Positions 17,973-26,513 of a DNA stretch of 64,000 bases are shown piece by piece (position 1 is the first letter of the stretch; the number at the start of each line of letters is the position of its first letter). The position numbers and the translations under genes are program-made. The DNA comes from Actinoplanes sp. M2I2 (lineage in GTDB: Bacteria; Actinomycetota; Actinomycetes; Mycobacteriales; Micromonosporaceae): the NCBI RefSeq assembly GCF_023544445.1, contig NZ_JALPVJ010000002.1:124001-188000 (forward strand). Reading direction: 5' to 3'. The notes under the pieces are model-generated. The model did no database searches, was not told the origin of the DNA, and saw only the letters and a program-made list of their open reading frames with translations.

Positions 17973-19967
17973 GTGGGTACCAGGGGACTGGAGGGCCGGC
18001 TGGCCGAGGCGCGAGCCGACGCGCTGGTGGGCCGGGAGGCAGAGCGCGCTGTTCTGGACCGGATGGTGTCGGGTGCGGCGGGCGCCCCGGTGGTCGCCTA
18101 CCTTCACGGCCCCGGTGGCATCGGCAAATCCTGGTTGCTGCGCTACGCCGGTCGGCAGGCCGAGCTGGCCGGTCGTCGTGTCGTGCGCCTCGACGGCCGG
18201 TACCTCGACGAGGATCCGCGCCGTGTCGAGGAGGCCGCGGCTCTGGTGTGCGTCGAGCCCGGCGTCCTGCTCCTCGACACCTTCGAGCAGTGCCGGCCGC
18301 TCGAGGCCTGGCTGCGGGACACCTTTCTGCCCCGGCTCGCTGAGGGAGCGCGCGTCGTGCTGGCCGGGCGGGCCGCCCCGGACGTCGAATGGTCGCTGGA
18401 TCCCGGCTGGGCGCCCCTGTTCGCCGACCTGACGGTGCGGCCGCTCGACGCGGCCCGGGCGGGCACGTTGCTCGCCGCCCGCGGGGTGCCGGCCGACCGC
18501 CGCGACGCCCTGGTGGCCTTCGCCGGCGGGAGCCCGCTCGCGCTCTCGCTCGCCGCCTCGGTGGTTGCCGCGGGGGCGCCGTGGGAGCCGACCGGCGAGG
18601 TGCTGACCACCCTGGTCGAGCGGCTGGTGGGTGACCTGCCCGGCCCGGTCCACCGGCGGGCCCTCGAGGTCCTCGCCCAGGCGTACGTCACCCGCGAGTC
18701 GCTGCTGCGCGCGGTGCTGGGCGAACAGGACGCCGCCCTGGTGTTCCCGTGGCTGCGCCGGCTGCCCTACGTCGAGGCCGGCCCCGAGGGGCTGTATCCG
18801 CACGATGCGGTCCGGTCCACGCTGGCGGCCGACCTGCGCTGGCGCGATCCCGAGCGCTACGAGGACGTGCGCGTCCAGGTCTCGGTCGCCGGCCTGGACG
18901 CGGCGCGACGCGCTCCGGAGGACGACGCGCTGATGCGGGTCGCCGAGTGGCAGTTCCTCTTCCGCGACGACTGCGGCCCGGACGACCAGTACGACTGGCG
19001 GCCGCACCCGCACGTCGAGGACACCCCCTTGTGGCCCGCCGACGTGCCCGCCGTGCTGGGCCTGGCGCGGGAGTCGGAGGGCCCGGACACGGCGGCCGCG
19101 GTCGAGCACTGGGTACGCCGCCGGCCCGGGGACTTCCGGGTCTACCGCTACGCGGACTCCCCGGCGCCGGCCGCGTTCGTGGCGTTCCTGCGGCTCGAGG
19201 CGCCACTCGCCGAGGACCGGGCGGCCGACCCGGTCATCGCCGCCCTGTGGGATTTCGTCGAGACGGTCGCTCCTCTGGCGCCGGGCGAGCATCTGAGTGT
19301 CCGGCGCTTCGCCGTGCAGCCGGGTCGCGGCGGGCAGCCCTCGCCGTTCCTGGATCTCATCGGCCGGCGGGCGGTCGCCGCCGACCTGACCGCTCGCGGA
19401 CGCGCGATGAGTTTCGTGGTCGTGGAGAACGCCGAGCGGGTCCGGGCCTACCTCGGCAGCGCCGGGTTGCGGGAGGTCGTGACGGCCGAAGCCGGCCGGC
19501 GTGAGCAGCACGTCTTCGGCCGGGACTGGCGGCGGCAGCCGGTGGAGCAGTGGGTGCGGGACCGGGCCCGCACGGGGATCGTGCCCGCGGCCGGGTGGCC
19601 CGGCGCCGTCTCGACCGACGCCCTGCCCCGTCCCGCGTTCGAAGCGGCCGTGGTCGAGGCCCTGCGCACGTGGCACGCTCCCCGCGAGTTCGCGACCAAT
19701 GTGCTGCTGCGCTCGCGTCTGGTGCCCCCGGGTGCGGCCGACCCCATGGCCGAACTGCGCGGCGCCCTCCTGGCCGCGCTCGACGCGCTGCCGGTCGACC
19801 CGGCCGGGGTGAAGGCGCACGAGACGCTCACCGCCACGTACGTCACGGCCACGCGCACCCACCAGGCGGCCGCCCGCCGGCTGGGTCTGCCCTACGGCAC
19901 CTACCGCCGCCGGCTCGCCTCGGCCAGGCAGCTGCTCATCGAGGAACTGCTGCGCCGGATGACCTGA
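17973..19967 (+). CDS. P-loop NTPase regulator with GNAT-like middle and C-terminal HTH
   Basis: 664 residues from a GTG start. The N-terminal ATPase has Walker A GPGGIGKSW (46-54) and a Walker B-like GVLLLDTFEQ, then a STAND-like winged region to about 330. Residues around 370-520 resemble an acetyltransferase (GNAT) fold (RPGDFRVYRYADSP, then a V/A-rich strand pattern); this is weak. The C-terminus, HQAAARRLGLPYGTYRRRLASA, looks like a sigma-region-4 or LuxR type helix-turn-helix. An ATP-switched transcription regulator is the best guess. Domain boundaries are by eye. Confidence 0.75.
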   Translation: MGTRGLEGRLAEARADALVGREAERAVLDRMVSGAAGAPVVAYLHGPGGIGKSWLLRYAGRQAELAGRRVVRLDGRYLDEDPRRVEEAAALVCVEPGVLLLDTFEQCRPLEAWLRDTFLPRLAEGARVVLAGRAAPDVEWSLDPGWAPLFADLTVRPLDAARAGTLLAARGVPADRRDALVAFAGGSPLALSLAASVVAAGAPWEPTGEVLTTLVERLVGDLPGPVHRRALEVLAQAYVTRESLLRAVLGEQDAALVFPWLRRLPYVEAGPEGLYPHDAVRSTLAADLRWRDPERYEDVRVQVSVAGLDAARRAPEDDALMRVAEWQFLFRDDCGPDDQYDWRPHPHVEDTPLWPADVPAVLGLARESEGPDTAAAVEHWVRRRPGDFRVYRYADSPAPAAFVAFLRLEAPLAEDRAADPVIAALWDFVETVAPLAPGEHLSVRRFAVQPGRGGQPSPFLDLIGRRAVAADLTARGRAMSFVVVENAERVRAYLGSAGLREVVTAEAGRREQHVFGRDWRRQPVEQWVRDRARTGIVPAAGWPGAVSTDALPRPAFEAAVVEALRTWHAPREFATNVLLRSRLVPPGAADPMAELRGALLAALDALPVDPAGVKAHETLTATYVTATRTHQAAARRLGLPYGTYRRRLASARQLLIEELLRRMT

Positions 19968-20114
19968 TCGGCCCCTCCGCGGCGATGACGGAGCGGATCA
20001 TGAGCACCGGTGGACATCTCTGAGCACCGCACACGCTGGCGCGCGGGCAGCGGTCCGGCGCAGGGTGGTCGAGCGGACGGGCGCCACGTGTCCGCCGGGT
20101 CACACGTCCAACTC

Positions 20115-20143
20115 TTGCTTCGAATTCGGAGCACGGGTATGGT
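20115..20143 (+). promoter_or_regulatory. Sigma-70-like promoter TTGCTT-17-TATGGT
   Basis: A near-consensus -35 (TTGCTT, 20115-20120) and -10 (TATGGT, 20138-20143) separated by 17 bp, placed about 46 bp before the start codon at 20190. Both flanks are covered by palindromic operators, the usual arrangement for a repressed promoter. Confidence 0.6.
20116..20133. promoter_or_regulatory. Palindromic operator O1 before oxidoreductase gene
   Basis: An 18-bp near-perfect palindrome, TGCTTCGA-AT-TCGGAGCA. It overlaps the -35 hexamer TTGCTT (20115-20120) of a promoter whose -10 is TATGGT (20138-20143, spacing 17). A second copy lies 35 bp downstream. Confidence 0.65.
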
Positions 20144-20150
20144 CGGAAAG

Positions 20151-20168
20151 AGCTTCGAACTCGAAGCA
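20151..20168. promoter_or_regulatory. Palindromic operator O2 before oxidoreductase gene
   Basis: A second copy, GCTTCGA-AC-TCGAAGC with perfect 7-bp arms, placed at the expected transcription start. Two such sites bracketing a promoter fit TetR- or MarR-type repression. No such regulator is encoded adjacently. Confidence 0.65.
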
Positions 20169-20189
20169 AATTGAGAAGTGAGGTTTGTG

Positions 20190-21134
20190 ATGAAGGCAGT
20201 GCGCTTCCACGAGTTCGGCGGTCCCGAGGTTCTGCGCTACGAGGATGCTGACCAGCCCGTTCCCGGCGCCGGACAGGTGCGGCTGCGGGTGGCCGCGACC
20301 AGCTTGAACGGCGTCGACGCGAACATCCGCGGCGGCCGGATGCAGGGACCGATCCCGGTCGGGCTGCCGCACACCCCGGGCTTCGACGTGGCCGGCACGG
20401 TCGACGCGCTCGGCGCGGACGTCGACAGCGTCGCGATCGGTGACCAGGTGATCGGCTTCCTGCCCATGGCCGGGCCCGGCGCGGCGGCCGAGTACGTGAT
20501 CGCCCCCGCCGACGTCCTGACCGCCGCGCCCACGACTGTTCCGCTCGCCGACGCCGCCGCGCTGCCGGCGGTCGGCCTGACCGCCTGGCAGGCGCTGTTC
20601 GAGCACGCCGAGCTCACCGCCGGGCAGCGCATCCTGATCAACGGAGCCGGGGGAGCGGTCGGCGGCTACGCCGTCCAGCTGGCCGCGAACGCCGGCGCCC
20701 ACGTCATCGCCACGGCCGGCCCGGGCAGCGCCCGCCGCGTCCGGGAACTGGGCGCCGACGAGGTCATCGACCACACCACCACCGAGGTCACGACCGCCGT
20801 CACCGAGCCGGTCGACGTCGTCCTCAACCTCGCCCCGATCGACCCGGCCCGGCTCGGCGCTCTTGTCGCGCTGATCCGCGACGGCGGCACCCTGGTCAAC
20901 ACCACGGTGTGGATGCCCGCGCCCGCCGACGAGAAGCGCGGCGTCAAGGGCATCGACCTGTACGTCCGCAGCGACACCGGTCAACTGGCTCAGCTGGTCG
21001 GCCAGGTCGACGCCGGCCGGCTGCGCATCGACATCGCCGAGCGGGTCAAGCTGGCCGACCTGCCGGCCCTGCACGCCCGGGCGGCCACCGGCGATCTGCC
21101 GAGCGGCAAGATCACCGTGACCGTCGCGGCCTGA
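20190..21134 (+). CDS. MDR-family NADP-dependent oxidoreductase
   Basis: 314 residues, beginning MKAVRFHEFGGPEVLRYED. The entry motif GFDVAGTVDALGADVDSVAIGD and cofactor loop RILINGAGGAVGGYAVQLA mark a zinc-free medium-chain dehydrogenase/quinone reductase. ATG 20190 is chosen for the GTGAGG site six bases upstream rather than the TTG at 20178. Paired palindromes around its promoter point to substrate- or stress-induced expression. A cupin gene follows 34 bp downstream and is probably co-transcribed. Confidence 0.9.
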   Translation: MKAVRFHEFGGPEVLRYEDADQPVPGAGQVRLRVAATSLNGVDANIRGGRMQGPIPVGLPHTPGFDVAGTVDALGADVDSVAIGDQVIGFLPMAGPGAAAEYVIAPADVLTAAPTTVPLADAAALPAVGLTAWQALFEHAELTAGQRILINGAGGAVGGYAVQLAANAGAHVIATAGPGSARRVRELGADEVIDHTTTEVTTAVTEPVDVVLNLAPIDPARLGALVALIRDGGTLVNTTVWMPAPADEKRGVKGIDLYVRSDTGQLAQLVGQVDAGRLRIDIAERVKLADLPALHARAATGDLPSGKITVTVAA

Positions 21135-21168
21135 GACAACCTCCCACCACGTCGAAGAAAGGCCCGCG

Positions 21169-21669
21169 ATGATTCCCGACGACGACCCGGCCCGGTCGCT
21201 GACCGTGGCCGACCCCGATGACCCGGCGACGACCTTCGTGTCCCTGGTCGGCAACACGTACGCGATGTTGATCACCGGTGAGCAGACCGACGGCCGCTAC
21301 TGCCTCATCGACATGCGGGTGCCCGACGGGGGTGGCCCGCCGCCGCACCGGCACGACTTCGAAGAGATGTTCACCATCCTCGAAGGCGAGATCGAGTTCA
21401 CCTTCCGCGGTGAGAAGCACGTCGTGCCGGCCGGGTCCACGGTCAACATCCCGGCCAACGCCCCGCACTTCTTCCGCAACGTCTCCGGCGCACCGGCCCG
21501 CATGCTGTGCATGTGCACCCCCGCCGGCCAGGACGAGTACTTCCAGCGGATCGGCACCACCGTGGCCGGTTGGGACGCGCCGCCGCCCCAGCTGTCCGAC
21601 GAGGAACGCGCCGACCAGCGCCGCCGCGCCGCCGACCTGGCCGCGACCTATCGCAGCGAATTCCTCTGA
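21169..21669 (+). CDS. Cupin-domain protein
   Basis: 166 residues with both cupin motifs: PPHRHDFEEMFTILEGE (two His, one Glu) and VPAGSTVNIPANAPHFFRN (third His), a likely metal site. Cupins of this shape include dioxygenases, isomerases and simple small-molecule binders, so the reaction is open. Its gene sits behind the operator-controlled oxidoreductase and would share its induction. Confidence 0.88.
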   Translation: MIPDDDPARSLTVADPDDPATTFVSLVGNTYAMLITGEQTDGRYCLIDMRVPDGGGPPPHRHDFEEMFTILEGEIEFTFRGEKHVVPAGSTVNIPANAPHFFRNVSGAPARMLCMCTPAGQDEYFQRIGTTVAGWDAPPPQLSDEERADQRRRAADLAATYRSEFL

Positions 21670-21672
21670 TCC

Positions 21673-22014
21673 TCACCGGTCACTGCGGTCGTGGTTCTTC
21701 CCGGCCTCCAGGATGGCGCGGTAGCGGTCGAACGTGACGGCGCAGTCCCGGATGCTCCGATCGACCCGCTCGGCCTCGTCGGCCAGGCGGATCTGGTCGG
21801 CCGAGTGCCGCCGGCGTTCCAGCAGGACGACGGCGAGCGTGGCGGCCAGGGTGGCCCAGCTGAGCAGTTGCAGGCTGAGCCACACGACCGGCCGGCCCAG
21901 GACCACGGGGCCGGTGACCTTCCCGGTCGCGGCCAGCGGGACCAGCAGGTACAGCAGAACACCGGCGACGGTGATCGGGACGAACGTGGCGAGCCGGCGG
22001 GCCGAGGGTCGCAT
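21673..22014 (-). CDS. Small two-helix membrane protein
   Basis: 113 residues. Two hydrophobic helices (ATFVPITVAGVLLYLLVPLA and WLSLQLLSWATLAATLAVVLL) are followed by a charged cytoplasmic tail (RRRHSADQIRLADEAERVDRS, shortened). ATG 22014 is chosen for an AGGGAG site six bases upstream; the long frame extending to 22731 is a shadow of the SARP gene. It is convergent with the cupin gene and divergent from the SARP regulator gene, 144 bp away. Family not recognised. Confidence 0.7.
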   Translation of the reverse strand: MRPSARRLATFVPITVAGVLLYLLVPLAATGKVTGPVVLGRPVVWLSLQLLSWATLAATLAVVLLERRRHSADQIRLADEAERVDRSIRDCAVTFDRYRAILEAGKNHDRSDR

Positions 22015-22158
22015 GGGCGTCTCCCTGATGATCGGGTTCGCCGGGCCGGGACGTCCGGCGGCGGGTCGTGGCCCCACCCTGCGGCGGCCCCGGCACCGGT
22101 CGAGCACGAACCGGGCACGGGGTGGGCACGGGCCGCGGTCGGTGGCGACAATGCAGCA

Positions 22159-25100
22159 GTGACAGTCAGCGCTCCGGTACGGTTCGGCATCCTCGGCCCG
22201 ACCCTGGCCCGGTCCGCCGACGGCCGGGTGGTGCCGATCGGAGGCCCCCGGTTGCGGGCGCTGTTCGCCCTGCTGCTGGCCAACGCCGGCCAGGCCGTCA
22301 CCGTCGAGCGGCTCATCGACGGCGTGTACGGGGAACGGCCTCCGGACGGCGCCGTCAACGCCCTGCGGTCGCAGGTGACCCGGCTCCGCGGGCTGGTCGG
22401 TGACGCGGTGGCGCCCGACCCGGTCGGCTACCGCTTCGGCGGCGCCCCGGACGACGTCGACGTGCACCGGTTCGAGCGGCTGGCCCGGGCCGGGCGCGGC
22501 GCGCTGGACGCCGGTGACGACAACCGGGCCGCCGCGGTGCTGCGAGAGGCGTTGACCCTGTGGCGCGGGCCCGCGCTGGCCGACGTGGGCGCGGCGTCGT
22601 TCGCCGGGCCGCTCGTCGTCCGGCTGGAGGAGCTTCGGGTCACCGCCCTGGAGGACCGCATCGAGGCCGACCTGCGGCGCGGTGACGCCGGAGCGCTCGT
22701 GCCCGAGCTGCTCGAGCTGGTGGCCGGGCACGCGCTGCGCGAGCGGCTGCGGGCCCAGCTCGTCACCGCGCTGGCCCGGGCCGGACGTCCGGCCGAGGCG
22801 CTGGCCGCGTACGCCGACGCGCGACAGACGCTGGCCGACGAGCTCGGGGCCGACCCCTCACCGGTGCTGACCGCCGCCTATCTGGACGTGCTGCGCCGCC
22901 CGGCGCCGAGCGCCGCTGTGCCGAAACCCCGGCCGCCGGCGCCGGTGCCGGCGCCGGTGCCTAGAACCCTGCCGGCCACCGTCGCCGACTTCACCGGCCG
23001 CGACGCCGACCTGGCCACGATCCGGGCCGCTCTGGGCGCGGACCGCGACGGAGGCCGGCTCGCCGTACCCATCGTGGCGATCGCCGGCCGGGCCGGCATG
23101 GGCAAGACGACGCTCGCCGTGCAGGCCGCCCACGAGCTGGCCGACCGGTTCCCCGACGGTCAGCTCTTCGCCGGCCTGCACGCCGGGGGCCCGCACCCGG
23201 TCGACGCGGGCGCGATCCTCGAGCGCTTCCTGCGCCTGCTCGGAGTTCACGGCGGCGACGTCCCGAGCGGCGCCGACGAACGGGCCGGGCTGTTCCGCAG
23301 TCTGCTGGCCGACCGGCGGGCCCTGATCGTGCTCGACGACGTCGGCAGTGAGCAGGACGTCCTGCCGCTGCTGCCGGGCAGCACGTCCTGCGGGGTCCTG
23401 ATCACCAGCCGGCGCCGGCTGGCCGGGCTGGCCGCGGCCACCGTGGAGCTCGGACGGTTCTCCCCCGAGCAGTCGCTGGAACTGCTGGGCCGGGTGGTCG
23501 GCGCCGACCGGGTCGGCCAGGAGACCGCCGTCGCCCGCACCCTGGCCGAACAGTGTGGCTATCTGCCCCTGGCGTTGCGCATCGCCGGGGCCCGGCTCGC
23601 CCTGCGGCCGCACTGGACGGTCCAGCAGATGGCCGTGCGGCTGGTCGACGAGGAGCGCCGGCTGGACGAGCTCGTGCACGGCGGGATGGCCATCCGGGCC
23701 AGCATCAGCCTCAACCACGACGCGCTCAGCGAACCGGCCCGGCGACTGTTCCGCCTGCTGGCCATCCCGGACGCGCACGCCTTCTCCGGCTGGACCGCCG
23801 CGGCTCTGCTCGGCACCTCGTCCGACGCGGCTCAGGAGTCGCTCGACGAGCTGGTCGACACGCAACTCGTCCAGCCGATCCTGCCCGGTCACGGCCTGCT
23901 CACCCAATACCGTTTCCATGACCTGGTACGCGGTTTCGCCCGCGGGCGCCTGGCCGCCGACGAGCCGCCCGGCATCGCCCGGGCCGCGCTCGTCCGCATG
24001 CTCGACGCGGTGCTCGCACTGACCCGGGCCGCCACCGGGCCCGAGATGGCGGCCGAGATGCTGTCCGGCTGGGAGCGGACACCGAGCTGGTCGCCGCCGC
24101 CGGTGCTGCTCGACGCCGTGACCGCCGACCCGATGGCCTGGCTGGAACGCGAACGCCCGGGCATCGTGGCCGCGGTGCGCCAGGCCTCGGCGGCCGCGCT
24201 GTCCGAGCTCGGCCACGGCCTGGCCCTGGCCGTCCAGCCGTTCCTGAGCCTGCGCGCCTACCACGACGACACCCAGGCCGTGCTGACCGCCGCCCTTGAC
24301 GCGGCCCGGCGGACCGGCGACCGGCGAGGCGAGGCCGCGATGCTGTTCACCCTGCGCGCCGACGTGGCCGCCGTGCACGACTACGACGGCGCGCTGCGCG
24401 ACCTCACCCGGGCCGAGACCCTCTTCCGGGAGCTGGACGATCAGCCGGGCGTCGCCGTGGCCGTCCGGGCCCAGGCCTTCGCCGCCTACCTGCACGGCCG
24501 GACCACCACGGCGGTGCGGCTGTTCACCCGGTCCCTGGAGACGACCCGGGCACTGCGGCACGACGGCGAGGTCGCGTATATCCAGCAGATCGTGGCCGCG
24601 ATCCACCTGCTGCACGGTGAGACGGCCACCGCGCAGGCGCTGCTGGCCGAGGCGATCGGTCCGGCCCGGGCCGCCCGCAAGCCGCGGGTGCTGGCCCAGG
24701 TGCTGTACCGGACGGGCCAGGCACATCTGCAGGCCGGCGACCGCGCGGCCGCCCTCGACGTCCTGCGGGAGGCTTTCGCGGTCGCCCGGGCGGCCGGCGA
24801 CACCTCGGGCGAGGCCCACATCCTGGTCGAACAGGCCCGGGCCGAGCTCGTGGACGAGGCCACCGGGACCGCCGGCGCGCTGCTCGACGCCGCCCTGGAA
24901 CGCGCCGAGACCGCCGGCGCGCTGCTGGACGCCGCCCTGGAACGCGCCGGGACAGCCGGCGACGCGCTCGCCGAGGGGCACGCGCTGACCGCCCGGGCCG
25001 AAGTGGCGACCGTCCGGCACGATCACGCGCGGGCCGCGGAGCTCCTGCGCGAGGCGGCCGGGAGGTTCCGGGCCATCGGCAGCCTGGTGTACGAGGCCAA

Positions 25101-25245
25101 GGCCCTCGTCGCCCTGGCCGAGGCGCAGCACGCCGCCGGGGACGCCCGGGCCGCCGAGACCACCCGGACCAGCGCGGCGCGACTCATCGACCGCACCGAA
25201 ACCGCCATCGCCGTACGCCTGCGCAGCCGCCTCGACCCCCGATGA
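22159..25245 (+). CDS. SARP/AfsR-type regulator (HTH-BTAD-NB-ARC-TPR)
   Basis: About 1028 residues from a GTG. Order: OmpR-type DNA-binding domain (about 5-85), BTAD (90-240), Pro/Ala linker, NB-ARC NTPase (275-570) with P-loop AGRAGMGKTT and LIVLDDVGSEQ, then TPR-like helices to the end. This is the AfsR layout, a transcriptional activator gated by nucleotide and helical-repeat signals. The leader has no clear ribosome site and may be nearly leaderless. The TPR part contains an exact 14-residue tandem duplication (24868-24951). No biosynthetic cluster is adjacent, so targets are unknown. Confidence 0.93.
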   Translation: MTVSAPVRFGILGPTLARSADGRVVPIGGPRLRALFALLLANAGQAVTVERLIDGVYGERPPDGAVNALRSQVTRLRGLVGDAVAPDPVGYRFGGAPDDVDVHRFERLARAGRGALDAGDDNRAAAVLREALTLWRGPALADVGAASFAGPLVVRLEELRVTALEDRIEADLRRGDAGALVPELLELVAGHALRERLRAQLVTALARAGRPAEALAAYADARQTLADELGADPSPVLTAAYLDVLRRPAPSAAVPKPRPPAPVPAPVPRTLPATVADFTGRDADLATIRAALGADRDGGRLAVPIVAIAGRAGMGKTTLAVQAAHELADRFPDGQLFAGLHAGGPHPVDAGAILERFLRLLGVHGGDVPSGADERAGLFRSLLADRRALIVLDDVGSEQDVLPLLPGSTSCGVLITSRRRLAGLAAATVELGRFSPEQSLELLGRVVGADRVGQETAVARTLAEQCGYLPLALRIAGARLALRPHWTVQQMAVRLVDEERRLDELVHGGMAIRASISLNHDALSEPARRLFRLLAIPDAHAFSGWTAAALLGTSSDAAQESLDELVDTQLVQPILPGHGLLTQYRFHDLVRGFARGRLAADEPPGIARAALVRMLDAVLALTRAATGPEMAAEMLSGWERTPSWSPPPVLLDAVTADPMAWLERERPGIVAAVRQASAAALSELGHGLALAVQPFLSLRAYHDDTQAVLTAALDAARRTGDRRGEAAMLFTLRADVAAVHDYDGALRDLTRAETLFRELDDQPGVAVAVRAQAFAAYLHGRTTTAVRLFTRSLETTRALRHDGEVAYIQQIVAAIHLLHGETATAQALLAEAIGPARAARKPRVLAQVLYRTGQAHLQAGDRAAALDVLREAFAVARAAGDTSGEAHILVEQARAELVDEATGTAGALLDAALERAETAGALLDAALERAGTAGDALAEGHALTARAEVATVRHDHARAAELLREAAGRFRAIGSLVYEAKALVALAEAQHAAGDARAAETTRTSAARLIDRTETAIAVRLRSRLDPR
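24868..24951 (+). repeat. 42-bp in-frame tandem duplication inside the SARP gene
   Basis: Two adjoining 42-bp units, differing at two positions, encode TAGALLDAALERAE and TAGALLDAALERAG. The near identity at DNA level indicates a recent in-frame slippage event in the TPR region. Confidence 0.9.
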
Positions 25246-25297
25246 TCCCGGCAACGCACCCCGGCGAAGGACGACGGCAGGGGAGACAGGGAGGTCG

Positions 25298-26156
25298 ATG
25301 ATGCGGTCCGCGGTGATCGTCGGCGGTACGGGGTTGATCGGCCGGGCCGTGGCGCGCCGGCTCGTCCCGGCCGGTTGGCAGGTCACGGTCACCGGCCGGG
25401 ACCCGGCCCGGATGCCCGCCGATCTGGGAGCCGCCGGCGTGCGGTTCCGGCCGGTCGAACGCGACGATGCCGCGGGCCTGGCGGGCGACCGAGCAGCAAC
25501 CGACCCTGAAGCCGGGCGACCTGCCCTTCGACTCACCCCACGGGTACGGCCCCAACAAGGTCGCGGCCGAGCAGACGCTCCTCGACAGCGGGTGGCCGGT
25601 GACGGTGCTGCGTCCGTCCAAGGTGCACGGTGAAGGCGCCACCCCGCCCCGGGAGTCGTACTTCGTGAAGCGGGCCCTGGACCGCCGGGAGGTCCTGCTG
25701 CTGGCCGGTCACGGCCGGGGCGCGGATCATCCGTCGGCGGCGGCCAATGTCGCCGCGCTCGCCGAGACCGTGGCGGAGCAGCCGGGGCGCCGCATCCTCA
25801 ACATCGCGGACCCCGACGCCCCCGACGGCTTGACGATCTCCCGCACGATCGCCGCGCTGACCGGTCACCGCCGGCGCGAGGTGCTGCTCGACGAGGACGC
25901 CCCGCCGCGCCTGGGGCGGCACCCGTGGGATCGCCGCCCGCCGATCGTCCTGGACACCAGTGCCGCGGAGTCCCTGGGATACCGGCCGGTGGGCGACTAC
26001 GCCACCACGGTCACCGAGGCGGTCCGGTCGATGCTCGACCGGGCCGCTCACGACCCCGCCTGGACGCCGCCCGGCGTCGGCTCCGGCTCGGCGGCCGACT
26101 GGTTCGACTACGCGGCCGAGGACTCCTGGCTCCGCGCCACCGGGTTTCGGTCGTGA
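25298..26156 (+). pseudogene. NAD-dependent epimerase/dehydratase-family gene with internal deletion and frameshift
   Basis: The start encodes a normal nucleotide-binding end (RSAVIVGGTGLIGRAVARRL) to about 25480. The rest of the protein continues in another frame, TEQQPTLKPGDLPFDSPHGY, GPNKVAAEQTLLDSG and VLRPSKVHG, to the stop at 26156. Relatives usually have roughly 65-75 residues of catalytic core between these two parts; they are absent here. A deletion joined them out of frame, so the gene should be dead. A ribosome site (GGGAGG) is still present. Confidence 0.8.
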
Positions 26157-26182
26157 CGGCGCATCGGCGCGTCTCGAGGTCA

Positions 26183-26201
26183 GCGCCTGTTTCGTGCTGG
26201 G
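26183..26201 (-). repeat. Inverted, degenerate copy of the 26250 repeat motif
   Basis: The sequence here is an imperfect reverse complement of CCCACCACGAAACAGCC, the central part of the two 49-bp direct repeats downstream. About 16 of 20 positions agree. Confidence 0.4.
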
Positions 26202-26249
26202 GGTCGAGTTGCGGTGCGGGCAGGCGACGGCTGGGCCACGCCGGTGCCC

Positions 26250-26347
26250 GGTTCCCACCACGAAACAGCCGGCACCGGTCCGGCGACGAACGCGACGCGG
26301 TTCCCACCACGAAACAGCCGGCACCGGTCCGGCGGCGAACGCGACGC
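26250..26347 (+). repeat. Two 49-bp tandem direct repeats
   Basis: Units 26250-26298 and 26299-26347 each begin GGTTCCCACCACGAAACAGC and differ by one base. They fill the 357-bp gap between the dead epimerase gene and the SDR gene; the rest of that gap shows no gene. They contain no obvious stem or coding sense and may be scars of slippage. Confidence 0.85.
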
Positions 26348-26513
26348 GATCGGGCCGGCCGGACCGGGATTCCGGCCGACCCGATGGTGTCCGGCCGCTC
26401 CTCCTGCGAGCCTCACGGTTGACCTGCGGCTCAGCAGGCGATCCCGGCGGCCGTCGTGCGGCTCGGCGATCCACGACGGAGCCGGATCCGCAGCACTGCG
26501 TCAGGAGAAGACC

